DNA from: Gemmatimonadota bacterium
GTDB lineage: Bacteria; Latescibacterota; UBA2968; UBA8231
Length of the DNA: 62,210 nucleotides
Direction of reading: 5' to 3'
Assembly: GCA_009840005.1 (NCBI GenBank)
Contig: VXOR01000077.1
Span: forward strand, 1-62,210
Part shown: in pieces, positions 33,884-41,606 of the stretch
Layout of the letters: each line of letters opens with the position of its first letter
Numbering within the stretch: the stretch's first letter is position 1
The notes under the pieces: generated by a model
The model's input: only the letters and a program-made list of their open reading frames with translations
Databases searched by the model: none
What the model was told of the DNA's origin: nothing
Made by a program: the position numbers and the translations under genes

Positions 33884-34284
33884 GTGCTCAACGCCTTTCG
33901 GCATCAAAGATTGCTGCACCGGCCCACCACGCTGGGAGACATACGTCTCCTGCCGAGGTGCTCAACGCCTTTCGGCATCAAAGATTGCTGCACCGGCCTG
34001 ATCGTGCAGGACTTCTGCCGCGCTTGGGTGTGCTCAACGCCTTTCGGCATCAAAGAGAGTTTCACACACGCGCTCCATGTAGTCCGCCAGCTCGCCCTTT
34101 TTGTGCTCAACGCCTTTCGGCATCAAAGAGAGTCGCACTCAGGAAATTGTTGACCGTGACATTGTTGGGTGGAGCGTGCTCAACGCCTTTCGGCATCAAA
34201 GATTGCTGCACAACCCGCGCCTTGGTTATACTCGATATAGACGTGGTAGTGCTCAACGCCTTTCGGCATCAAAGAGAGTCGCGC
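33884..34284 (-). CRISPR. CRISPR array, six repeats and five spacers
   Basis: Six 36-nt repeats lie at 33884, 33958, 34030, 34103, 34176 and 34249. Spacers are 38, 36, 37, 37 and 37 nt. On the plus strand each repeat starts GTGCTCAACGCC and shares a 27-nt core to CATCAAAGA. The last 9 nt are either TTGCTGCAC (first, second, fifth) or GAGT-type (GAGTTTCAC, GAGTCGCAC, GAGTCGCGC). Read on the minus strand the core folds as ATGCC-GAAA-GGCGT, a 5-bp stem with a GNRA loop, followed by 8-nt TTGAGCAC. That is the usual 5' handle left by Cas6, so transcription is probably on the minus strand with the leader at 34285-34535, downstream of the cas operon. Confidence 0.95.
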
Positions 34285-34535
34285 TCTACCCGTGTAACCA
34301 TTTGTTTTTTGAAGACAAATATCCCTGTATGTCATGCACTTCCTCGAATCTGGTACATGGCCCCATCTCACTACACCGCTCAGCCCAAGAAGTGCTGATA
34401 TTTCTGGTACTTACAAGCGACAAGCGTCTCACAGTAGCCTATGCCTATCTAAATCACTGAAATTACTTATGATACCCATATTTTCCCTCATGCGGCTTTT
34501 GTCCATCCAATGGTGCTTGCCGTCCCAAAAGAACA
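34285..34535 (-). promoter_or_regulatory. Probable CRISPR leader
   Basis: This 250-bp gene-free, AT-richer stretch lies between the cas2 remnant and the array. It includes runs such as TTTGTTTTTTG and several AT-rich blocks near 34460-34490. Its position next to cas2 and the inferred array direction make it the likely leader and array promoter. No IHF site or promoter is assigned. Confidence 0.5.
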
Positions 34536-34727
34536 CTAAACGATGTCGAACCGAGGTGGCGGCTCGCCCCACGTTCTCCCTTCAGTCCGCTCTACGATCT
34601 TGCAGCTCAGTGAGAGCCGGATCACGAGCAGGTCATCCTCCTCGTCCATCACCTTCTCCAGTTCATGCCGCGCCTGTTCCATCTGCATTTCCTTCATCAG
34701 AAAGCCACACCTGTTTCCGCACGCCTG
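34536..34727 (-). pseudogene. Truncated cas2 remnant (C-terminal ~53-64 codons)
   Basis: Directly after the cas5 stop and in its frame, an open stretch of 63 codons reads QACGNRCGFLMKEMQMEQAR, HELEKVMDEEDDLLVIRLSL, SCKIVERTEGRTWGEPPPRF and ends DIV-stop at 34536. GxR...F......L..AR.ELE..MD.EDDLLVI.L...C...V...G...W....P.F.IV is the shape of the second half of Cas2. The N-terminal strand with the catalytic Asp is absent. An ATG at 34697 could still make a 53-aa peptide. The simplest reading is that a deletion removed cas4/cas1 and the front of cas2. The identification is from memory of Cas2 sequences. Confidence 0.6.
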
Positions 34728-35387
34728 TTAAGGTGGCTCAATTTGGGGAAGTTGCCTTCTATCGGGAGAGGTAAGGGATACAGTCCTCAGATCTCCGGTC
34801 ACATAACGAGTCCCTTTGGATCCGACATGGTCCACCCAAACAGGCAACGTGAGCCGGCCTCGCTCTGAGCAGACGAAAATCGCGCCTGTCTCTTCTGCGC
34901 TTCCAAGAAAGAGCTTCGCTTCGTCAACAAGATGAGTGCTCTCCCCAAGAGAAAGCCCTCCAAACCGTTCAATCAATTCTGGACGAGTTAATGCGTCCTC
35001 AACCCTCTGCTCTAAATATGGCGCACTTTCTCGCTCATCTGAGGAATCCACCCACAGGACAAGTTGCGCTCCAGTGAGGAGTTCCTGTTGAGCAGGAGTC
35101 CGATTATTGCCGTCTCCCATGTACTGCGGTCTTTTGGCATCACCTTTGCCTTGTGTAAGGCTCTTCGTCCTCCATACTGTTCGGAGTATAGTGCTTTTTT
35201 CCGGTCTCCCAATCAGGACGGGGGCAATTCGACAACCGATATGACGACAGCGATCTGTCTCACCCACCAGAGAGAGGAGAAATCCATAACACGTGGAAGG
35301 AGGTGGTAACGGCTCTGTCTCCAGATATTCACGGGCCAAGCCCTTGCGAAAACACGCAACTGGAACTGTGACATAGACCCCAATCAT
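34728..35387 (-). CDS. cas5: Cas5, Dev/MYXAN type
   Basis: This 219-aa Cascade subunit has the Cas5 N terminus VTVPVACFRKGLAREYLETEPLPPPSTCYGFLLSLVGE, which closely fits the DevS/Cmx5 group. Cas5 binds the 5' handle of crRNA. It follows cas7 by 4 bases and is the last intact cas gene. It lacks the usual Gly-rich end, but length is near normal. Confidence 0.88.
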   Translation of the reverse strand: MIGVYVTVPVACFRKGLAREYLETEPLPPPSTCYGFLLSLVGETDRCRHIGCRIAPVLIGRPEKSTILRTVWRTKSLTQGKGDAKRPQYMGDGNNRTPAQQELLTGAQLVLWVDSSDERESAPYLEQRVEDALTRPELIERFGGLSLGESTHLVDEAKLFLGSAEETGAIFVCSERGRLTLPVWVDHVGSKGTRYVTGDLRTVSLTSPDRRQLPQIEPP

Positions 35388-35391
35388 GCTC

Positions 35392-36279
35392 TTAGCTCCC
35401 GAGTCTAGCGATTACGTCTTTCGCAGCATTACGCACTCCCGGAAAGACGACTGCTCCCATTTTTTCCAGTAGTTTCGCCGTCTCTGTTGTAGCGAAACTG
35501 CCTCCTATGACGAGTTCCGAGGTGTCTATATCCTCAGCTTCGACACGGGTCTGCAAAGCGGGAGCATCAATTGTTTGGCCGTCTTGTTCAAAAATGTAGA
35601 GGATACGTGGGGCAGGATCATCGGTTAGACGGAAAATGACGCTCTCCGGCGAAAAATCGAACAGAAAGCGGCCATGATTTCCGGCGACCTCTGCAAGTTC
35701 ACATAAGGCGGTAATGGCAACCTTTGCCCGGTCTTTCTTGCGGAGTCGTTCGGGCGTTAGTGCAATCCCGTACTGATAGCGGGTCGCGTGAAGTTCGGTG
35801 CCATAAGGAACTGGATTGTTCCCTTTCTTTGCCGCGCTTGGAGTTGCCCCAGGGCTGGCTGCATTAAACGTCACGTCACCTGCCCAAGGCAATAAAGAAA
35901 TCGCTCGCGTCACTTCGAGGACAGCACGCCGGACATTCGTGCTACCCGCTTTTCCTTCTTCCTTTGCTGCTTCGGCAGTCATGTAGCCCAGTAGATCATC
36001 ATCAATAAAGGTTTCGTCATTGGCTTTTTTCCAACCCTTGAATTGATGATCTTGCCAAGTGTTTGTCCGTTGATCCTCATCCCAGCATCTGTTCGTCTTC
36101 TCGACATCCGCCAAGCGGCGGCGAAGAGCGAAGCGAACTGCTTCAGCACTCACCGTCGTATGGACCTGTCCTTGCCAGAGCAACTTCTGAAGGGTGGTAA
36201 TGTTGCCATCACTTTCTCCACGGTTGTTCGCAGCGGTTCCGTGATGGGTGACAATAGCGGCAAAAAGATGTTGGCTCAT
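35392..36279 (-). CDS. cas7: Cas7, DevR/Cst2-like Cascade backbone
   Basis: This 295-aa RAMP subunit starts SQHLFAAIVTHHGTAANNRGESDGNITTLQKLLWQGQ. It also has HTTVSAEAVRFALRRRLAD, RYQYGIALTPERLRKKDR and GNHGRFLFDFSPESVIFR. This is typical of DevR-like Cas7, which polymerises along crRNA. It starts 3 bases after the cas8 stop. Confidence 0.92.
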   Translation of the reverse strand: MSQHLFAAIVTHHGTAANNRGESDGNITTLQKLLWQGQVHTTVSAEAVRFALRRRLADVEKTNRCWDEDQRTNTWQDHQFKGWKKANDETFIDDDLLGYMTAEAAKEEGKAGSTNVRRAVLEVTRAISLLPWAGDVTFNAASPGATPSAAKKGNNPVPYGTELHATRYQYGIALTPERLRKKDRAKVAITALCELAEVAGNHGRFLFDFSPESVIFRLTDDPAPRILYIFEQDGQTIDAPALQTRVEAEDIDTSELVIGGSFATTETAKLLEKMGAVVFPGVRNAAKDVIARLGS

Positions 36280-36282
36280 TCT

Positions 36283-37854
36283 CTATTCCTCCGTTTCTTC
36301 GTTTTCTTTAGCTTGCGTTAGGTCAATGTTCTCCTGCTCTTTCCCTTGATAACTGGCGAGAGCAATTAAGGCTAAATCCCGCGTGAGTTGCCACTTCTCA
36401 GTGCTCAGCAGAGGCAAAACATGCGGCCAAGCTTCACGTAACACGCTATTGGAACCAGCCCGACTCCATAGGTCGGCGAGTGCATGTCTCAGAGCATTGG
36501 CAGTCTTGGCTCCGACAAAAGCAAGGCGTTGACGTTCATACTCGCGAGTCATACGGTTTTTCATTGCGGCTCGATTCTGGACATTCTCGGCTGCAATGCG
36601 TCCGTACCGACATCGCATCGCCTCATGTACAGCTCGGACGATTATTTCTTCTCCAGGGTGGTCCCACTGAATTTCTTCGGTCATCGTATGTAGTCCTCCT
36701 CTCTCGAACTTCAGGGCGTGGCGGATTGGTTTAGGCTTTTTCATCGATTCATCCTTGGCTGTCATGAGCCGACTAAATCCGGCATACCAAGGGCGTCCCG
36801 AGGCAAGGTTTTCAGCGATAAATGGCCGAGCGTAGCTTTTGGGCCAGAAATACTCGCCTTTCTTATTCTGTCGCGGCGAAGGGGGAGCGAAAACGGCCAT
36901 AGCAATCTCGAACTGGTCAAGCACGATATCTGTCGTGTCAACGCTAACTTCAGTTACCGCAGAGGGGGGTTGTAGGCGTGAATTCCAGTCGGTCGGGCAA
37001 CACCAGACACAACGGAGGCCAGAAAGCGTCTCACGGTCAAGGAGATTCCTACTCCGTAATCGAATTTCCGCTTGAAGGGCGGCATCAGCCACGTTGGCGA
37101 TTTGGCAGTCTCGCGCACTCCTAGGGATAATGGTCGGCAAAAAATATTCCACTTCTGACAAAGTGTTCAGATCGGGTATCAGCAAAGCCGCGCCAGGTTT
37201 GAACCTCCGGCTTCCTCGATCATTGACTTTTTTCCCGCCTGCTTTCAAAGCCATAGTCCCGACAGGTGCAAAAAGAAGGGGAAGCAGCAGCTCCGCTGCT
37301 TGTGTCGCTTGACTCGTATTATGGGCAGCGTGCCGCTGTATTGCTCCGGGAAAGAGAGTGCGTGTCAGCCCAATCTGGCTTTTGAGACTTCTCACGAGAA
37401 GGCTACTGCCATCCCTCTGATGTTTGTACCATGATAGGGGTACGGAACGGTAAGAAACGAGATGTTCGTCAACTTCGTAGGTTCTTTCTATCGCTGTCTC
37501 GCTTCCTCTTGAGGTGGGGCCATGGTCATAAAAGCTCAGCAATAATCCTTCATGCAAAGCCGCCCGTACTTCGAGTGACGGAGGGAGTTCCCCATACTGT
37601 CCTGGTAGATAGATGAGGTCCTCTTGGATCTGAAAGGCAAGGTTGAACAGCCGATCAAAGAACGGCTTTGCTTCCTCCGCTTCTTCCCAAGACAAAATTA
37701 CAGAGCGTTCATCAACAATCCACTGACCAAGAGGGCGTTCCACCTCTGGAATACTCTTTTCGATCCAACGTAAGGTACTGACCAGTCCCCCCAGCCCCGC
37801 TCTATGAAGAGGGGTCATTCCTGGTGCGAAAAGATCACATGTCAACGATTCCAT
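36283..37854 (-). CDS. cas8: Cas8 (Cas8a1/Cmx1, DevT-like) large subunit
   Basis: This 523-aa protein starts MESLTCDLFAPGMTPLHRAGLGGLVSTLRWIE, characteristic of the DevT/Cmx1 group of large subunits. It later has AIERTYEVDEHLVSYRSVPLSWYKHQRDG. The C-terminal helical region (residues ~430-500) probably fills the small-subunit role. It recognises the PAM and recruits Cas3. The start at 37854 has AGAGGAG upstream, and it overlaps the end of the cas3 tail by 13 bases. Confidence 0.85.
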   Translation of the reverse strand: MESLTCDLFAPGMTPLHRAGLGGLVSTLRWIEKSIPEVERPLGQWIVDERSVILSWEEAEEAKPFFDRLFNLAFQIQEDLIYLPGQYGELPPSLEVRAALHEGLLLSFYDHGPTSRGSETAIERTYEVDEHLVSYRSVPLSWYKHQRDGSSLLVRSLKSQIGLTRTLFPGAIQRHAAHNTSQATQAAELLLPLLFAPVGTMALKAGGKKVNDRGSRRFKPGAALLIPDLNTLSEVEYFLPTIIPRSARDCQIANVADAALQAEIRLRSRNLLDRETLSGLRCVWCCPTDWNSRLQPPSAVTEVSVDTTDIVLDQFEIAMAVFAPPSPRQNKKGEYFWPKSYARPFIAENLASGRPWYAGFSRLMTAKDESMKKPKPIRHALKFERGGLHTMTEEIQWDHPGEEIIVRAVHEAMRCRYGRIAAENVQNRAAMKNRMTREYERQRLAFVGAKTANALRHALADLWSRAGSNSVLREAWPHVLPLLSTEKWQLTRDLALIALASYQGKEQENIDLTQAKENEETEE

Positions 37855-40067
37855 CTGGCTCCTCTTTCTGGGTCGTAACTGATACATTCAGGTGGAGGCA
37901 CCTTGGCGAACGCCACTTGAGGCCATTTTTTCCACTCAAGCCAATTAGGTATGGTCATCGGAATGCGAACTCGGACAGGGTCTATTCCCCCGTGTTCCAC
38001 TGCGGCCGCGTCTTCCTAAAGCAGAACGGGCAGCCCTGGTGTGCTTTCTCTGAGCTGACGCGGCATTGTTTCAAATCCGCCATTTATCCAAGCACTTTCC
38101 AGTCGTTTTTGCTGTCTCCCCTCATCTAACGCGCTCCACGTCTGCGCTAGGTCGCTTTGAGAGATAGCCCTCATTCCGAGGCGTTCCAGCCATAGACGAG
38201 GGACGGTAAAAGGGTTCGGTTCCTCTTGACTCTTATACGGGGCATCAGTGTCAGGTTCGATTATGAGAAAAGGTTTCGGAGGCTTCGGATTCTCCGACGT
38301 CGAGCGTCGATTGAGACGGCCTAAGCGCTGTATGAGCGACGGAACCGGGGCTAAGTCCGTCATCAATAGATCGGCCGAGAGGTCTAGGCTCATTTCTGCT
38401 ACTTGTGTGGCAATAGCAAGCACCGGCCCCCTTTGGCGAAAAGTAGAAATAATTCGGCCATGCTGCCGGACGCGGTCTTCGTATCGAAAGCGGCTATGAT
38501 ACACGAGTGGTTGAAAGCCTCGCTCAGAAGCCTCGTCCGCAAGGCTGAGAGCACAGCCCACCGTGTTAGCCACCCACAAGATTTTCTCGTTATCTCTGAA
38601 GCTCTGCTCTACTACACTCCACGGGTCATCACTTAGCACTCTTTGGTAGCGAGGGAGTGTTTCTAAGTCCGTCGGACCAGAAATGGTTTCCAGAGATTCA
38701 CCAATTGAGGAGAGCGCCTCCTTGAGGGCATCAAGCTGTGATTGTGGTAGGCTTGCTGTCATCAGCAGACATGGTACGCCGCGACAGTTCAAGAGGAAAC
38801 GGAGTAGGCTGGAGAATAAGCGCTCATCATAGGCATGGATTTCGTCGAAAACAAACGCCGCATCGACGAATGCCGGCCAAGCATACAGTCCCCTCCGTTG
38901 ATTCTGTGTCAAGCCGAGTACGGTATCTACCGTGCAACTGGTAATGGAGGTAGACCATGCCTCAAGCGCAGCGAGGGGATTAACCTGCTCTCCTTCATCA
39001 TCGACTCCAAGCAATTCCAAGTCCACAGCAGCCCGGCTGTGAACGAGCTGGGTGTTCAACGTTGGATCAATCAAATAGTCGCGAAAACCTTCCGTGGCTG
39101 TTCCTGTTGTCGGATAAAAAAAGAAGAGACGTTTTCCGGGAGCCCTTTGGGCCGCCCAGATATACGCCCCGAGTGTCTTTCCGCTTCCACATCCGGCTTG
39201 AGCAAGGACAACCCGTGTTGTTGTCTTTCCAAGTGCTTCTTGGAACGGCCTGAGAGGCATTGCTTGCAAACGTTCATCAACAATTTTTTGGAGTTGGCCT
39301 GATGTGGGTTTTTGGCCCAAGACTTTCCGTATCCAGCCTGAAATCCTCTCCCCTTCTTTCGGTAACGCTGATCCAGCGACATCAGCCGCAATGAGACATG
39401 CTTTCATAGCGGCAAGGAAGCGGCGTTTATCATCGTTGCAAGAAGCCCAGAATGCGGCGGCTTTCCTTCTTGCCCGTCTCAAAAGTTGATGGGGAGAGGT
39501 TGATCCGAGAAGTTGCCAAGTAAGATTCGTCAAAGTTGGCGGATCATTGAGCCTAAGCCATTTCGCCCCAACTGAGAGAGTGTGCTGGAAGTCGGCATGT
39601 TCGATAAGAAGTGATAATCGGATTCCCGTTCCTGCGGTTGGTTCGTCAGGTGGAAACTTCCGATGGTGGCCGGCAATGGCCCAGAGCAAGAAAGACAGGT
39701 CTTCAGCTTCCTTTAGAGCTGTAGATAGCCATTCCTTCAGGGGTGTCTCCTGAATAATGAGGAACGAGAGAGCTTCATGACGAATCGCCTGTTTCTGCTT
39801 TCTCTCCTGCCTCACCATGTTCTGAAACTGGTCGTTCGCCTTACCCAAGTCATGACAAAAAGCGGCAAAGAGAACGGCTTGACAAAAGCGTTCTTTCCAT
39901 ATCGCTCTGGGTAAACCGATGGCAGATAGTTGAGCATCAGCAGTTTCATCTAACAAAGTCTGTGCCGCAACTATGACATTTGCTGTATGGCCGGATAAAG
40001 TTTCGGCCCCACGTGGCGCATCTGGAGTTTGACTGCTCTTCGCCAGCAGCCTCTTAAAAGCCGTCAT
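37842..40067 (-). CDS. cas3: Cas3 helicase-nuclease with in-frame amber codon at 38016-38018
   Basis: The first 683 residues hold the HD nuclease (CHDLGKANDQFQNM near residue 75) and the helicase. The helicase has Walker A AGCGSGKTLGAYIW near 300, FDEIHAYDERLFSS near 410, and TQVAEMSLDLSADLL with QRLGRLNRR at the end. Translation stops at TAG after TPGLPVLL. In the same frame 57 more codons follow (EDAAAVEHGGIDPVRVRIPM, TIPNWLEWKKWPQVAFAKVP, PPECISYDPERGARWNR) to TGA at 37842, overlapping cas8 by 13 bases. The tail reads like the normal Cas3 C terminus, so the TAG is probably a nonsense mutation, a sequencing error or readthrough. cas3 overlaps cas6 by 4 bases (ATGA). The intact reading frame alone is 38016-40067. 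Confidence 0.8.
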
Positions 40068-40705
40068 GCCGAATATCTGTTCGGCACAAAAACCCCACAG
40101 CCCATCCTTCGCCTCCCACCGAGTCCACGCTCCTGCAACAGGATAGATTCCTCAGCCGTCAGTTCCGTCGCCAGCACTGAGTAGCCGACGATTCTCTTGT
40201 TTTTGATGCGAAAAATGCGGCGGGTCGGGTCGCGGCCATCACTTCCCCTAGAATTTTTCGGCACACGGAACACCTTACCGCGAATGCCGAGGGCGGCTGC
40301 TTGACGGGCAATCTCGGCGTCGAAGCGGGCCGAATCGTCGCCATTCTTGGTGGTGGCGATCCGGCAGTGCAATGTAGCCGCCGGAACCAGTGCCCGCGTC
40401 TCACTGACGCCGACGCGCAGCTTGTACCCGTCCAAATCGAGACTTTTTCCGGCTAGCTTCAGGGAACGCGACAACAGATCAGATGGCAGGCGCAGGCCGA
40501 GGCGGGCGTTGGGGGCGATCAGCCACTTGCCATTTCCTAGGGGCGTACCGCGAACGGTGTGCAGACCGATATGCGGATTGCCGTGCATCCACTGATCTTC
40601 CTCGGTCTCCAGAATGCGGGAAAGCGCACCATACAGCGCGTATCCATGATCGCTGGGCACTTCCGTGCCAATGACGCGAAACAAAATGTCCAGTATTGGG
40701 TTCAT
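40064..40705 (-). CDS. cas6: Cas6 crRNA endonuclease (MYXAN/Cmx6-like)
   Basis: This 213-aa protein starts MNPILDILFRVIGTEVPSDHGYALYGALSRI, typical of Cas6 of the MYXAN group. It ends with the glycine-rich loop LQERGLGGRRRMGCGVFVP that grips the repeat stem. It would cut the 5-bp stem-loop and leave an 8-nt 5' handle. First gene of the operon. Confidence 0.9.
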   Translation of the reverse strand: MNPILDILFRVIGTEVPSDHGYALYGALSRILETEEDQWMHGNPHIGLHTVRGTPLGNGKWLIAPNARLGLRLPSDLLSRSLKLAGKSLDLDGYKLRVGVSETRALVPAATLHCRIATTKNGDDSARFDAEIARQAAALGIRGKVFRVPKNSRGSDGRDPTRRIFRIKNKRIVGYSVLATELTAEESILLQERGLGGRRRMGCGVFVPNRYSA

Positions 40706-40744
40706 GTATTATATCACCATTGGATTTATCGGCTTGGTCAAATT
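40706..40744 (-). promoter_or_regulatory. Promoter of the cas operon, possibly leaderless
   Basis: The sequence TGATATAAT (extended -10, TGnTATAAT; the TATAAT is at 40708-40713) ends just 2 bases before the cas6 ATG. TTGACC (40736-40741) lies 22 bases further upstream, too far for a normal -35. No ribosome binding site precedes the ATG. Transcription starting about 7 bases after TATAAT would make a leaderless message. Confidence 0.5.
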
Positions 40745-40954
40745 CTATGTATCTCGTTTCCCCGCAAGGAGTTCGCCCACTACTTGATCCATTTCGCACT
40801 TGCTTTTCCGCAGCAGCTCAATTTCATACGGCGTCAGCATCCGGTACCCGGGCGAGGGGCCTATTAGCCGCTGGAGTTTGACCACCGAAGGGGGGACTCT
40901 TGTGTTCTCGTCCTTACTCCCTGAAGGCTGCTCTGCGTCGTTGCCCTTAGCCAT
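40745..40954 (-). CDS. Small protein of unknown function (69 aa)
   Basis: A short hydrophilic protein with PPSVVKLQRLIGPSPGYRML and TPYEIELLRKSKCEMDQVVG. It overlaps the VOC gene stop by 8 bases, and its upstream ATG at 40969 has AGGAAGGGGGCG. The composition is protein-like, but no family is recognised. It ends 39 bases before cas6. Confidence 0.45.
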   Translation of the reverse strand: MAKGNDAEQPSGSKDENTRVPPSVVKLQRLIGPSPGYRMLTPYEIELLRKSKCEMDQVVGELLAGKRDT

Positions 40955-41465
40955 CTTCTTTCGCTTCATCGCCCCCTTCCTCACTCTCACCATCCCCTTC
41001 CTCGCTAGGCGGCCCCCCAATCCGCAGAACATGCCCATCCAAGTCCTCCACCAGCATCTCCCGCGCCCCCCAAGGCTGGTCAATAGGCTCCTGCGTTACG
41101 ACCGCCCCCGCTGCCACGTATTCCTCGTGCAGCTTGTCCACATCGCCGACGTTGTAGTAAATCCACACAGGTCGGGCACCCTGAGAATTCTCGGAGAGAA
41201 AGACATGCACCTCGCCATTAGATATGGAGGCAAAGGTCTTGTCCTCTTCCTCGGCGGGCCAGTCCCAGTCCTTGTTGAAACCTAAAACCGTAGTGTAGTG
41301 CTCAAGGCTCGCCTCGACGCTTGCGACGTTCAGGATCGGCATCATCGCGGTGAACGCCGTGGGCCCGTGACCATTGTCGTGTTCCTCATGGGCATCGGCG
41401 ATAGAGCTAACGCCGACGGCGATTCCTGCGACTACTGCTGCTGCGACAATGCTGTGCCCTCGCAT
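40947..41465 (-). CDS. Exported VOC/glyoxalase-like protein
   Basis: This 172-aa protein has a signal peptide (HSIVAAAVVAGIAVGVSSIADA) and a His-rich start HEEHDNGHG. A VOC fold follows (MPILNVASVEASLEHYTTVLGFNKDWDW, ending REMLVEDLDGHVLRIGG), then a very acidic tail. VOC proteins bind metal and catalyse isomerisation or resist drugs; export is unusual. CACAGGAGGAAAATT precedes ATG 41465. Confidence 0.8.
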   Translation of the reverse strand: MRGHSIVAAAVVAGIAVGVSSIADAHEEHDNGHGPTAFTAMMPILNVASVEASLEHYTTVLGFNKDWDWPAEEEDKTFASISNGEVHVFLSENSQGARPVWIYYNVGDVDKLHEEYVAAGAVVTQEPIDQPWGAREMLVEDLDGHVLRIGGPPSEEGDGESEEGGDEAKEDG

Positions 41466-41527
41466 AATTTTCCTCCTGTGGGTGAGTTCAAGCCGATAGA
41501 ATTCGATTGTACCGGGTGCGTTGAACT

Positions 41528-41568
41528 CGGTCAATGTTGATAGCCGCCCCGGCGCGAAGACGTTGGAG
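41528..41568 (+). repeat. 41-bp direct repeat, left side of AAA/PD-(D/E)XK gene
   Basis: It shares CGGTCAATGTTGA, AGCCGCCCC, GGCGCGAAGA and TTGGAG with 43228-43270. The differences are three substitutions and 2 bases of length. It lies upstream of the VOC gene. Confidence 0.7.
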
Positions 41569-41606
41569 ACAGTGCAGCCATCGGCTCAGAGCTAGCCAGC
41601 CCCGCT

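Noticed and set aside
33787..34460. Several overlapping open frames with repeated LNAFRHQR or STPFGIK
   Set aside because: They are translations of the CRISPR repeats themselves and are not genes.
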